Shown here: in pieces, positions 8,781 to 16,643 of the stretch | Numbering within the stretch: position 1 is the stretch's first letter | Layout: the number at the start of each line of letters is the position of its first letter | Source: an uncultured Clostridia bacterium | GTDB lineage: Bacteria > Bacillota > Clostridia > Lachnospirales > CAG-274 | Direction: 5' to 3' | Assembly: GCA_949948985.1 (NCBI GenBank) | Contig: CATLIG010000023.1 | Coordinates: forward strand, 1 to 38,395 | DNA length: 38,395 nucleotides | Translations under genes and position numbers: made by a program | The notes under the pieces: generated by a model | What the model was told of the DNA's origin: nothing | Seen by the model: the letters and a program-made list of their open reading frames with translations, nothing else | The model's database searches: none

Positions 8781-8998
8781 GGCAATACCTCATAATTCAA
8801 TAAAACAGATTTTAGATGATATTTTTCAGTACAGGGAAAAAGCTCGTAAATCAGCACTTTCGCTAAAGCGAAAGCCGCCTTCGGCGTCCGCATTTATCTT
8901 TGCGATGCACACATAGCCGGAGTCTATGTTAAGAGGTTTTGAAAAAGTAATGGAAAATATCAGCAAAATCTGTGAAATTATAATTGTGCGGTGTTGCC
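8781..8998. repeat. palindromic MITE-like element, TTAA-flanked
   Basis: Ends are GGCAATACCTCATAATTC and GAATTATGnGG-like GTGCGGTGTTGCC, flanked by TTAA on both sides (8777-8780, 8999-9002). The family has three more copies in the window (11770, 26715, 29455). Inside is a GC-rich part with short hairpins (CTTTCGCTAAAGCGAAAG). It fills most of the gap 8645-9008 and ends 6 bases after the stop of the next gene; no other gene is seen in the gap. Confidence 0.8.
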
Positions 8999-9008
8999 TT
9001 AAATCTCT

Positions 9009-11735
9009 TTAAGACATATATTCATTTATAAATCTTATAAGCATAGTTGCTGTATCCGCTCTTGTGGCAATACTTTTTGGAGCGAAAACACGGTTTTTTC
9101 TTCCTCTTATAATTCCGGCTTCCGCCAAAGTCATAACACTGTTTTCCGCCAAGAAATTTACGCTCTCTTTGTCAGAAAACTCAATTCTGTAATATCTTTT
9201 AATTTCAATTTTTTCATTTTTGATGAAATTATGAAGTATTATCGCAAGTTCTTCTCTTGTAATATTTTTATCAGGATTAAATATTGCATCATTTGTACTT
9301 TTTACAATGTTATTTTCAATCGCCCACGCAACAAAAGGGAAAAAATAATCACTCTTGTTTACGTCTTTAAATTTTGAGTTTTCGGAATTGCTTTCAGTTT
9401 TTTCTCTAAGTCTGCCTAAAACTGTTATAAGCATAGCTTTTGTTACAGGAGCATTCGGAGCGAATTCATTTTTTGAAACACCTTTAAATAATCCAAGCTC
9501 TGTTGCTTTAATAATATATTCTTCAGCCCAATGACCTTTTATATCATTAAAATCAGATGCCTGTACTTTATCATTTATAATAATATTTTCTTCATTATTA
9601 ATTGTTTTATAGGCAAAATTTTCCGCACCCTTCTGTTTTTCCGCAATCACAAATAATCCAAATTCTTTAACAGTAACAATATAGTATTCCTTATCATCTG
9701 AAATCCTATATTCAAGTTCTGTAATACCGCCATCAATATTTTTATCACCCTCAGTAACTCTATATATATGTACATCTGCATCGCCATTTAACATTGGAAA
9801 ATAAATATCAACCGTTCCGTTAGGAGAAATATTATCTCCATTTGTTTCATTTTTAGCTGTGATACTGTAAAATATAAAGTTTCCATCAATGAGTCCATCA
9901 GCCAAGTCATACGTCGTACCGCTTTTAATAACTTTTATATCAAAATCTATATCATCAGGCAATATATAAGAATCAGCGTTAATTTTAATTCCCATATCTT
10001 CATTTATATAATTTACAGGACTTCCGGAACTGTTTTCTGAACTTGAAGACCCCGACACCATTGTTGAATCGACATTTAATTTATCATTAGTTTCCGCTCT
10101 TTCAAGAGTTGACCAGTCAAGTTTAAGTCTTGCTGAAATATATCCTTCCGCGCCTGCGGAAATACCGTCCATAGGCGTATAAGGAACTTCTATTTCAACA
10201 TTAACATATTCTTTATTAAGTTCAGATAAATTAAAACTAAACTTTGTAATATAATCAATTTTATGTTCTGTACCGTCATATCTTGTGTTAGTGATAAAAT
10301 TTGATTTACTCTCAACCTCAATACCAACCTCACTGCTTTTGATATTCTGGATAGCGGAGGTATAACCACTTACAGAAACAGGATTTGCCGCCATTTCAAT
10401 TTTTGCCGTATTTCCTCTTACTGTTACAAGAGCTTTTCTGTTATTGTTAAAGGCACAATCTCCCATAGACGCTTGGTCAATATTGGCGTTCCAAAGATTA
10501 AAATTCATCCAATATTTTCCGTCCTCTATATCGTTTGTATCGCTTATAGAGCCTGAACTTGAACTTCCTGAACCTGACACAAATTTAATTTTTGCTGTTC
10601 CAGTTTCTGATTTGATATTATTATCTATTGCGACAGCATTAACGATAACAGTTGAATTATTACCGGTAACATTAAACGTACCCATATATTCCTCTGATTT
10701 TTCATCTGGTATTGTTCCGTCTGTCGTATAATAAATCTTAGCGTCTTTATCTTGTATTTCAATATTTATTTTTACTTTTTCACCGTTTTTTGCCTCTGTT
10801 TTTTCCGGAATAATAGTAGGAACATTTATTTTTTTTGTTTGTGAAAATTCAATCTCCGCCTTGCTTATCTCCGATAAATTATTCCCTCTTGCTGTTATTG
10901 CTTTTATAATAACTTTTTCGTCATTACCGCTTATTTTAAAAGGCTTTGTATATTTATTTGAAGATATTGTCGGCTCTGTTCCGTCTGTCGTATAGTATGT
11001 TGAAGAATCACTGTAACCTGAATTAATCTTAACTTCAATTTCTTCACTATTTACAGCAAAATTTTTTTCCACGATAATTGACGGCTTTGTTACAGCATCT
11101 TCAAGAATCAGTGCGTTATCCCAATCAAAATCAATTCTCGCCGCCTGGTCAAATCCTGCCATTGCATCAACACTAATACGAACAAAAATACTGTTTTCCC
11201 TCTCTATATTGCGTTCAAATCTTATTGTTTTAATAAATTCATATTGAGAAGTATTACCGTTTGTATACTCCATACCATAGTCCATATATGTTTTTATTAC
11301 TTCTGCGGGGATTTCATTAGTGCTGTCGTTCCACCAGTTGTAATTCATAGAGTTTGCTATTGGATAAGTCCAAAATTTTAATAAATGCCCATAAAGACCC
11401 GTATACATTACTGATTTAAAGTTAATATCAATTATTGATTTACCTCCTTTTACAGTAACAAAGGCGTTTCCGTCAAGTGCCGCGTTGCCCATAGACTCAA
11501 GCTTTGGATTAGCCGCCTGTACCATTTTAACAGGTACACTGTAGCAAACTGTTTCAACGGGAGTTTTTTCATAAACATTAATCGCTCCTCCCGAAGTTAC
11601 TGTTTCATTTATATTTGCATAATCCTCAATAGTTTTAATATATTCATTATTTATATTTTCCGAACCTTTGACAGGTACTCCCGCAAATACAATAGTACCT
11701 GTCAGAACAGCGGAAATATACTTTTTATATTTCAT
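9009..11735 (-). CDS. NEAT-domain surface protein with SLH anchor
   Basis: The start is taken as ATG 11735, 9 bases after AAAGAG; TTG 11756 is possible. The 908-residue protein has a signal peptide (to ~25), a NEAT-like heme domain (64-205; YSVPVKMVQAANPKLESMGN through AMAGFDQAARIDFDW), two chitobiase-type beta-sandwich repeats (218-296 and 305-386; each with YYTTDGT), a Ser/Gly linker, a second divergent NEAT-like domain (404-541; QASMGDCAFNNN), an unknown domain (580-698) and three SLH repeats (728-775, 788-836, 852-905). It should be fixed to the cell surface and capture heme, playing the Shr-like role before Shp. Its first NEAT domain is nearly the same as the last one of the next protein, so the two arose by duplication. 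Confidence 0.8.
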   Translation of the reverse strand: MKYKKYISAVLTGTIVFAGVPVKGSENINNEYIKTIEDYANINETVTSGGAINVYEKTPVETVCYSVPVKMVQAANPKLESMGNAALDGNAFVTVKGGKSIIDINFKSVMYTGLYGHLLKFWTYPIANSMNYNWWNDSTNEIPAEVIKTYMDYGMEYTNGNTSQYEFIKTIRFERNIERENSIFVRISVDAMAGFDQAARIDFDWDNALILEDAVTKPSIIVEKNFAVNSEEIEVKINSGYSDSSTYYTTDGTEPTISSNKYTKPFKISGNDEKVIIKAITARGNNLSEISKAEIEFSQTKKINVPTIIPEKTEAKNGEKVKINIEIQDKDAKIYYTTDGTIPDEKSEEYMGTFNVTGNNSTVIVNAVAIDNNIKSETGTAKIKFVSGSGSSSSGSISDTNDIEDGKYWMNFNLWNANIDQASMGDCAFNNNRKALVTVRGNTAKIEMAANPVSVSGYTSAIQNIKSSEVGIEVESKSNFITNTRYDGTEHKIDYITKFSFNLSELNKEYVNVEIEVPYTPMDGISAGAEGYISARLKLDWSTLERAETNDKLNVDSTMVSGSSSSENSSGSPVNYINEDMGIKINADSYILPDDIDFDIKVIKSGTTYDLADGLIDGNFIFYSITAKNETNGDNISPNGTVDIYFPMLNGDADVHIYRVTEGDKNIDGGITELEYRISDDKEYYIVTVKEFGLFVIAEKQKGAENFAYKTINNEENIIINDKVQASDFNDIKGHWAEEYIIKATELGLFKGVSKNEFAPNAPVTKAMLITVLGRLREKTESNSENSKFKDVNKSDYFFPFVAWAIENNIVKSTNDAIFNPDKNITREELAIILHNFIKNEKIEIKRYYRIEFSDKESVNFLAENSVMTLAEAGIIRGRKNRVFAPKSIATRADTATMLIRFINEYMS

Positions 11736-11769
11736 TATCATCCACTCTTTACTCAAATATTTTTATTAA

Positions 11770-11804
11770 GGCAAACCTGTTTTATTGAATTATGTAGCAT
11801 TGCC
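11770..11804. repeat. 35-bp deleted copy of the TTAA-type palindromic element
   Basis: GGCAAACC...GCATTGCC is flanked by TTAA at 11766-11769 and 11805-11808. The inner sequence TTTTATTGAATTATG is the complement of the left end of the copies at 8781 and 26715, so this is an internally deleted relative. Confidence 0.65.
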
Positions 11805-11820
11805 TTAAAGAAACGCTGAT

Positions 11821-12004
11821 TAGAGCATATCTGAAAACTAAAATATGTACAAAAATTATAAAAAAGTAAAACAAACCTGAAGCGTGTTTGTTTTATTTTT
11901 CATAATTTTTTGGAAATTTTAGCTTTATAAAGGTACTTGGTTTTTTTACCGTTAAAGCTTTGTGCAAGTTTAACAACAGAAACAGAGTTTTCAGATACGC
12001 TCTA
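11821..12004. repeat. 184-bp palindromic element, TAGAGC family
   Basis: Terminal inverted repeats TAGAGCATATCTGAAAACT (11821-11839) and AGTTTTCAGATACGCTCTA (11986-12004) bound sequence rich in A and T with an inner palindrome around AAAACAAACCTGAAGCGTGT. With the 35-bp element it fills the gap 11736-12061 between the two NEAT genes. Its hairpins could end or pause transcription between them. Confidence 0.75.
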
Positions 12005-12061
12005 AATAATAATATTATTTTATATATTAACCAACGTTTCTTTAATTTTTTAATCACATTT

Positions 12062-14980
12062 TTATTCTTCAGCAGGGAATTTTACAGAAGAATTTAAAAC
12101 TTTCTGCAATATAAGTGAAGCATCGTTTACTGTTACAGAACCGTTTTTATCAACATCTGAATATTCAAGAGCGTAATCCGGATACGCAATCTCAATAGGA
12201 GTTGTAAAATTGTCGTTATTAAGAGCCTTTGCCAAAGCATAAGCGGCATCGCTTGCCGTAAGCAACCCATTATTATCTATATCACCATAAATAATATTTG
12301 GTTTATTATTAATCTCAATAGCATTGCTCCAGTCAAAATCAAGTCTTGCAGCTTGGTCAAAACCTGCCATCGCATCAACACTTATACGAATATAAATGTT
12401 CTCTTCTTTTTCAATGTTTCTTTCGAATTTTATTGTTTTTATAAATTCTGACTTGGATGTGTCACCTTTATTATAATCCATACCATAGTCCATATATTTT
12501 TCAACAATTTCAGCGGAAATTTCATATTCTTCATTATCCCACCAATCATAATTCATAGTATCGGCAGCAGGATAACTCCAAAGATTTAACAAATGTCCAT
12601 AAAGACCGCTTATAGTAACAGCTTTAAAATTTAACTCAACCATACTCTTGCCGTCTTTTACAGTAACAATAGCATTACCATCAAGCGCTGAATTTCCCAT
12701 AGATTCAACCGATGGATTATTTGCCTGTACCATTTTTACAGGCACACTATAAATAACAGTTTCTTTTTTATCATCTTTTTCCTCATATGGTTTAAGAGAA
12801 TCCTCATTTATTTTCACTCTCGCCTGATTAACCATTTTCCCGTAAGATATTCCTGTATTTATAGTAAACTGTACTGTGGCTATATCCTCAAGATATTCAA
12901 GTTCAACCTCTGCACGATAACTTTGATTTTCTGTTCCCTCATTTACAACTGTAATAGGCAAATCTACATATTCACCGTTTTTAAGCTGTTCGATTTTTTC
13001 AATCATACCGCTTGAAAACACAAGCTCTGCTTTCATTTTACCGTTTTCAACATTAATGGAAACATCTTCTGTATTGAAATTTCTCTGTGCGGAGGATATA
13101 TCGTCAGAATCAATTTTCAATATTGATATGTCGGCTGTATAAGCTCCGTCGTCAACAACTGTCTTTTTAATTTCCTCTTCTAAAGATTTCGCGTTTGCGT
13201 AATCAAAAGCAAGGTATGCATCGGGCGAAAAATTCATTGCCGACACAAACATATTCACGTAAATACCGTCAAGACTATTATCAAATATATCAAACTCTAT
13301 ACTCTCAACTTTTCCGTCTGTGTTTAAATTCTCTTCAGCGTTTATTTTTTCTCCCTCAATACTATTGCTTTGATATATTTTCCATTCCGAAGCCCAATCG
13401 CTTATCGTTCCTACAGTTACAGGCTGGAGATTTATTTTAACTTTCGCTGTATTGTCCTCATTAACTGTAAGAACTGCGTCCTTTACACAACTTCCAGCCA
13501 TTGACGGCGATGTTATATCCCCTGCGTTCATCATTGTTACAGGAAGTATGTATTCTCCCGCCGCAAGTTCTGTCTTACCTGAGCCAAAGCCTTTAATATC
13601 TGATATTAATTCAAGAGTATCCCAATATATTTTAAGGAAACAATCTGTATCAAAAATACCTTTATCAAATAATATTCCCGCCTGCTCTCCTGTAAGATTT
13701 TTCATTGCAGGAACATACATTTTTGTATTTGTATTATAAATTTTAGAATATTCACCCTCAAGAGGAAATTGAACCTTTGTTACAACAAGTGTATTTTTCT
13801 CAAAAACATCATCATTATAATCGACTGTTTCTTTTGTAATAACAGCATCTTTTTTAAGTTCACTTTTAATGTCATTATTTTCATAATATCCATTAAAATC
13901 AAGAACATATAAAGGTTCTTTTGCAGTACCGTTAATAATATCAACAGAAATTGTATCTTCACCGCTTTTATCAACTTTTATTACTGCTTTTGCTTTTTCA
14001 TTCTCAACAAGGCTGTGTTTTACTTTATCACTGTAAAAAGCAATATCAACCGTATATTCTCCCGCTGCAAGCTGTTCTGTTGGTATATTTATAATTTCCT
14101 CTTCTATCGCTAAAGAAAGAGCGTTCATTACTGCGTCACGTATGGCATTGCTTGAAATCGTAGCACTCGAAACCATATCTACTTCATAAATATCATCAGC
14201 GTTTGAAGCGTCTTTTCCTATAAAATTATTTTTCATACCCTCCGCTGCTGTATCAAGTTTAGTTTTATTAACATCGGCGTAAGTACCTCCAAAATTTTCA
14301 CCTGTAACCTCAATACCTATAATTTTTCCGTCTTCAACTGTAATCTTAACATTTACATCATACTCTCCAAATTGGTCAACGTGAGCCGTACCCTCATAAA
14401 CTTTTATATCATCTCTATTTCCGACAGCTTCAAAATCAAAAGCAAGATACGCATCTTGCGCTACATTCATTGCGCTTATAAACATATTTACATATATACC
14501 GTTAAAACTGTTATCAGGCAATTCAAATGTAATACTGTCTACATTTCCATCTTCATTTTGGGTATAATTTGCGTCAACAGGAGTACCGTTGATACTGTTA
14601 CTTTGATAAATTTTCCAATCTTTTGCCCAATCAGTTATACCAAATACTGATACTTCTTGCAAAGCTACCGTTATTGTTGCTTTTCCATCTTCCTCAACTT
14701 TAATTTTTCCTCCTTTTATACAACTTCCCGCCATTGACGCTGATGTTATATCCGTCGACTTCATCATTGATATAGGAATATCATACTCACCCGGAGTAAG
14801 TTCTATATGATTTTCACCAAAAGTTATTTTATTTCCGCTATTTATCGCGCTCCCAGATGTTACTGTATCATCTATAACTTTTTCGCTTTTCGTTTCTGCC
14901 ATATTTTCCGCATTTACAGGTAAAGCAGATATTGCCAAAGAAACAGCCAGAAATAATGATAAATATTTTTTACACTTCAT
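12062..14980 (-). CDS. secreted multi-NEAT heme protein with FMN-binding and dockerin domains
   Basis: This is the first gene of the heme locus, with AAAGGAGA 7 bases before ATG 14980. The 972-residue product has a signal peptide (to ~24), then NEAT-like 1 (62-185), an FMN_bind domain (~196-295), NEAT-like 2 (305-455), 3 (472-597), 4 (610-725) and 5 (742-885), and a C-terminal dockerin-like pair of calcium loops (DIDNNGLLTASD at 900-911, DVDKNGSVTVND at 942-953). NEAT 1, 3 and 5 share a Ser-Met-Ala/Gly motif (SMAGS, SMAGS, SMGNS). The flavin site reads DMVSSATISS with Thr274, near the usual S-G-A-T attachment motif. It lacks SLH repeats, so it may be held by a cohesin or released as a hemophore. 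The flavin could reduce ferric heme outside the cell; this is inference. Confidence 0.8.
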   Translation of the reverse strand: MKCKKYLSLFLAVSLAISALPVNAENMAETKSEKVIDDTVTSGSAINSGNKITFGENHIELTPGEYDIPISMMKSTDITSASMAGSCIKGGKIKVEEDGKATITVALQEVSVFGITDWAKDWKIYQSNSINGTPVDANYTQNEDGNVDSITFELPDNSFNGIYVNMFISAMNVAQDAYLAFDFEAVGNRDDIKVYEGTAHVDQFGEYDVNVKITVEDGKIIGIEVTGENFGGTYADVNKTKLDTAAEGMKNNFIGKDASNADDIYEVDMVSSATISSNAIRDAVMNALSLAIEEEIINIPTEQLAAGEYTVDIAFYSDKVKHSLVENEKAKAVIKVDKSGEDTISVDIINGTAKEPLYVLDFNGYYENNDIKSELKKDAVITKETVDYNDDVFEKNTLVVTKVQFPLEGEYSKIYNTNTKMYVPAMKNLTGEQAGILFDKGIFDTDCFLKIYWDTLELISDIKGFGSGKTELAAGEYILPVTMMNAGDITSPSMAGSCVKDAVLTVNEDNTAKVKINLQPVTVGTISDWASEWKIYQSNSIEGEKINAEENLNTDGKVESIEFDIFDNSLDGIYVNMFVSAMNFSPDAYLAFDYANAKSLEEEIKKTVVDDGAYTADISILKIDSDDISSAQRNFNTEDVSINVENGKMKAELVFSSGMIEKIEQLKNGEYVDLPITVVNEGTENQSYRAEVELEYLEDIATVQFTINTGISYGKMVNQARVKINEDSLKPYEEKDDKKETVIYSVPVKMVQANNPSVESMGNSALDGNAIVTVKDGKSMVELNFKAVTISGLYGHLLNLWSYPAADTMNYDWWDNEEYEISAEIVEKYMDYGMDYNKGDTSKSEFIKTIKFERNIEKEENIYIRISVDAMAGFDQAARLDFDWSNAIEINNKPNIIYGDIDNNGLLTASDAAYALAKALNNDNFTTPIEIAYPDYALEYSDVDKNGSVTVNDASLILQKVLNSSVKFPAEE

Positions 14981-15003
14981 TAACTATTCTCCTTTCATTT
15001 TTA

Positions 15004-15019
15004 GTTAGACAAAGCTAAC
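15004..15019. promoter_or_regulatory. operator O3, GTTAG-N6-CTAAC
   Basis: GTTAGACAAAGCTAAC is a perfect 5-bp inverted repeat with a 6-base spacer, extended by A/T on each side. It lies 24 bases before the start codon of the multi-NEAT gene, within its leader. Confidence 0.75.
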
Positions 15020-15076
15020 TTATATGCAACAAAAATAATTTACTTTTGTTTTTGTTATTCTTATAAATTTAATATA

Positions 15077-15110
15077 AGTATAATATTAAATCTAGTTAGC
15101 ATGAACTAAC
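15077..15110 (-). promoter_or_regulatory. promoter P2 of the heme locus with operator O2 over the -35 box
   Basis: On the minus strand TTCATG (15100-15105) and TATACT (15077-15082) are 17 bases apart. Operator GTTAGCATGAACTAAC (15095-15110) covers the -35 box, so a bound repressor would block polymerase. The -35 box is a poor match, so this promoter is less certain than P1. Confidence 0.5.
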
Positions 15111-15240
15111 CAAAGTGCAGTAATCCTCCTTTAAAGTATTTAAGGAACAGCTAAAAGCCATTCCCTAATAAATATATTTACTTATACATAATTATAAAGA
15201 AAAACAAAATATGCCCACAAAAAGTATATTATAAAAACAA

Positions 15241-15297
15241 GTTAGATATTGCTAACCATCGCAAAATAAAAATAACATACTTATTTTTACTTGTCAA
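15241..15297 (-). promoter_or_regulatory. promoter P1 of the heme locus with operator O1 after the start site
   Basis: On the minus strand TTGACA (15292-15297) and TATTTT (15269-15274) are 17 bases apart; the start site would be near 15262. Operator GTTAGATATTGCTAAC (15241-15256) follows directly. The regulator's own promoter has the same arrangement, which supports both. The leader to the first gene would be about 280 bases. Confidence 0.65.
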
Positions 15298-15396
15298 GAG
15301 TTTTTTTATTTTTTTGTACTATGGGTTGTCTTAAAACTCTGTTTCCACTGCTAAATTTGCCTTAACAGTTTAAAAAAATTAAATATCTTTATAAAG

Positions 15397-16257
15397 CTAA
15401 AAATTTTGCGAATTATTACAATTTATTTTTTTCAATAGCTTAAAATTAAATGTAATTTCAGCTGTAGATTCCGGCATTTTAATAGTAGTAGCAATAGCTT
15501 TTATTTTTACAGCTCCAATAGATATTTTCCCTGTTTCATCTTTTTGATAAAGTATTTTACTAAAAGGAATAATCCATATATCCTCACTCTCCTTTTGACA
15601 ATTAATCCACTCCGTTACATTGTCAACGTAATATAATTCATTCAATTTTCCTTTAAGTCTATTTCCTTTTTTTGAGACATATTGTATTTCTTTCGCTTTC
15701 AGTAAAATATCTGCCCTACTGTTGTCAACAATTAAAAAAGCCGGATGTTCAAGACCTTTATCCCCCATAGAAGGTACAGTTACATATTTCCCGTCATAAT
15801 GTTGTATAACCTCAAATGGAAGTTCATAAACTCCATTTTCAAATATATGTAATTTTACAGTATTATTTTTACATATACTATTGTTATAATTATTTTTATG
15901 TAACTGAGCCAACTTGTTTATAAACTTTTTGCTGAAACAACCATATACTGTATTGTACTCTTCCTCGCATAAATACGAGTCCATTCCAATCAAATCTCTG
16001 AATACTGACATAAATTCAAATCTCTCTTTTTCAATTTCCTCAATAATTTTCCGGCCTTTCTTGTCGAGAATATATCTGTTTTCACCATTAACATTAATTT
16101 TTGATATATATTGATTTTCTTCAAGACTTTTAAGAGCGACACTTGCCGAGGATTTTTTTACATCAAGATATTCACATATGTCCTTCTGCGCTGTTTTACT
16201 TCCGGATAATTGATTTATTGTCCAAATATAATTTAATTGAGATTTTGTAACTTCCAT
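15397..16257 (-). CDS. winged-helix regulator with a NEAT-like C-terminal domain (candidate heme sensor)
   Basis: This 286-residue cytoplasmic protein has no signal peptide. Residues 1-118 match the DtxR fold: helix-turn-helix (KDICEYLDVKKSSASVALKS), wing, then the dimer helices (RFEFMSVFRDLIGMDSYL). The metal ligands of DtxR are not kept: gap-free alignment puts Glu, Glu, Asn, Tyr and Gly where DtxR has His79, His98, Cys102, Glu105 and His106. Residues ~135-277 align by eye with the secreted NEAT domains next door: GVYELPFEVI with GEYDIPISMM, VPSMGDKGLEHPAFLIV with SPSMAGSCVKDAVLTV, and TIKMPESTAEITFNF with the final NEAT strands. It lies upstream of the heme genes on the same strand with GTTA-N8-TAAC operators at both promoters. 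I infer a heme-responsive repressor. A MarR-type reading is possible for the first 80 residues. Confidence 0.75.
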   Translation of the reverse strand: MEVTKSQLNYIWTINQLSGSKTAQKDICEYLDVKKSSASVALKSLEENQYISKINVNGENRYILDKKGRKIIEEIEKERFEFMSVFRDLIGMDSYLCEEEYNTVYGCFSKKFINKLAQLHKNNYNNSICKNNTVKLHIFENGVYELPFEVIQHYDGKYVTVPSMGDKGLEHPAFLIVDNSRADILLKAKEIQYVSKKGNRLKGKLNELYYVDNVTEWINCQKESEDIWIIPFSKILYQKDETGKISIGAVKIKAIATTIKMPESTAEITFNFKLLKKINCNNSQNF

Positions 16258-16272
16258 CTTTTTTCCTCCATA

Positions 16273-16288
16273 GTTAGCCTAAAGTAAC
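16273..16288. promoter_or_regulatory. operator O4 at the regulator gene
   Basis: GTTAGCCTAAAGTAAC fits GTTA-N8-TAAC, with one arm less perfect than O1-O3 (CTAAC replaced by GTAAC). It lies 4 bases or so after the predicted start site of the regulator gene, indicating autoregulation. Confidence 0.7.
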
Positions 16289-16298
16289 TTTTTGATAT

Positions 16299-16327
16299 AT
16301 AATAACTAATTTTCTTTTAATTGTCAA
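16299..16327 (-). promoter_or_regulatory. promoter of the regulator gene
   Basis: Minus-strand TTGACA (16322-16327), a 17-base spacer and TATTAT (16299-16304). The start site is predicted near 16292, immediately before operator O4. The start codon at 16257 follows GGAGGAAAAAAG. Confidence 0.7.
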
Positions 16328-16373
16328 TCTGTAACTTTTTTATTGTTTTAGAACCTGGCTAAAATCTTTAAAA

Positions 16374-16488
16374 AGCCTGTCTAAAAACAAAATATACACA
16401 AAAAATCAGCGAAAATAATATCATCTTGAAGCGTAATGATATTATTTTCATTGATTTTTTGGATATTTTAATAGTTTTTAGACAGGCT
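16374..16488. repeat. 115-bp palindromic element, AGCCTGTCT family
   Basis: AGCCTGTCTAAAAAC (16374-16388) and GTTTTTAGACAGGCT (16474-16488) are perfect inverted ends; the inside is also palindromic (AAAATAATATCAT near ATGATATTATTTTC). It fills much of the gap between the regulator and the exporter promoter and may act as a barrier to transcription in both directions. Confidence 0.75.
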
Positions 16489-16507
16489 CTTACTGTAAAT
16501 AAAGAAT

Positions 16508-16556
16508 TTGACAAAACATTTTTTTTAATATATAATTTCTAAAAGATGCCCATCTT
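16508..16556 (+). promoter_or_regulatory. strong promoter of the ABC exporter operon with a palindrome at +1
   Basis: TTGACA (16508-16513), 17 bases, TATAAT (16531-16536): a full consensus match. The perfect palindrome AAGATG-CC-CATCTT (16543-16556) covers the expected start site and could be an operator. It differs from the GTTA/TAAC operators of the heme genes, so a different regulator is expected. Confidence 0.75.
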
Positions 16557-16643
16557 AAAGATTATATTATAAGGCAAGTTATTCCGCCTGCAATCAGCAA
16601 GGCTATTTGTTTTATTCTAAAATCATTTAGGAGGGTTATTTTT

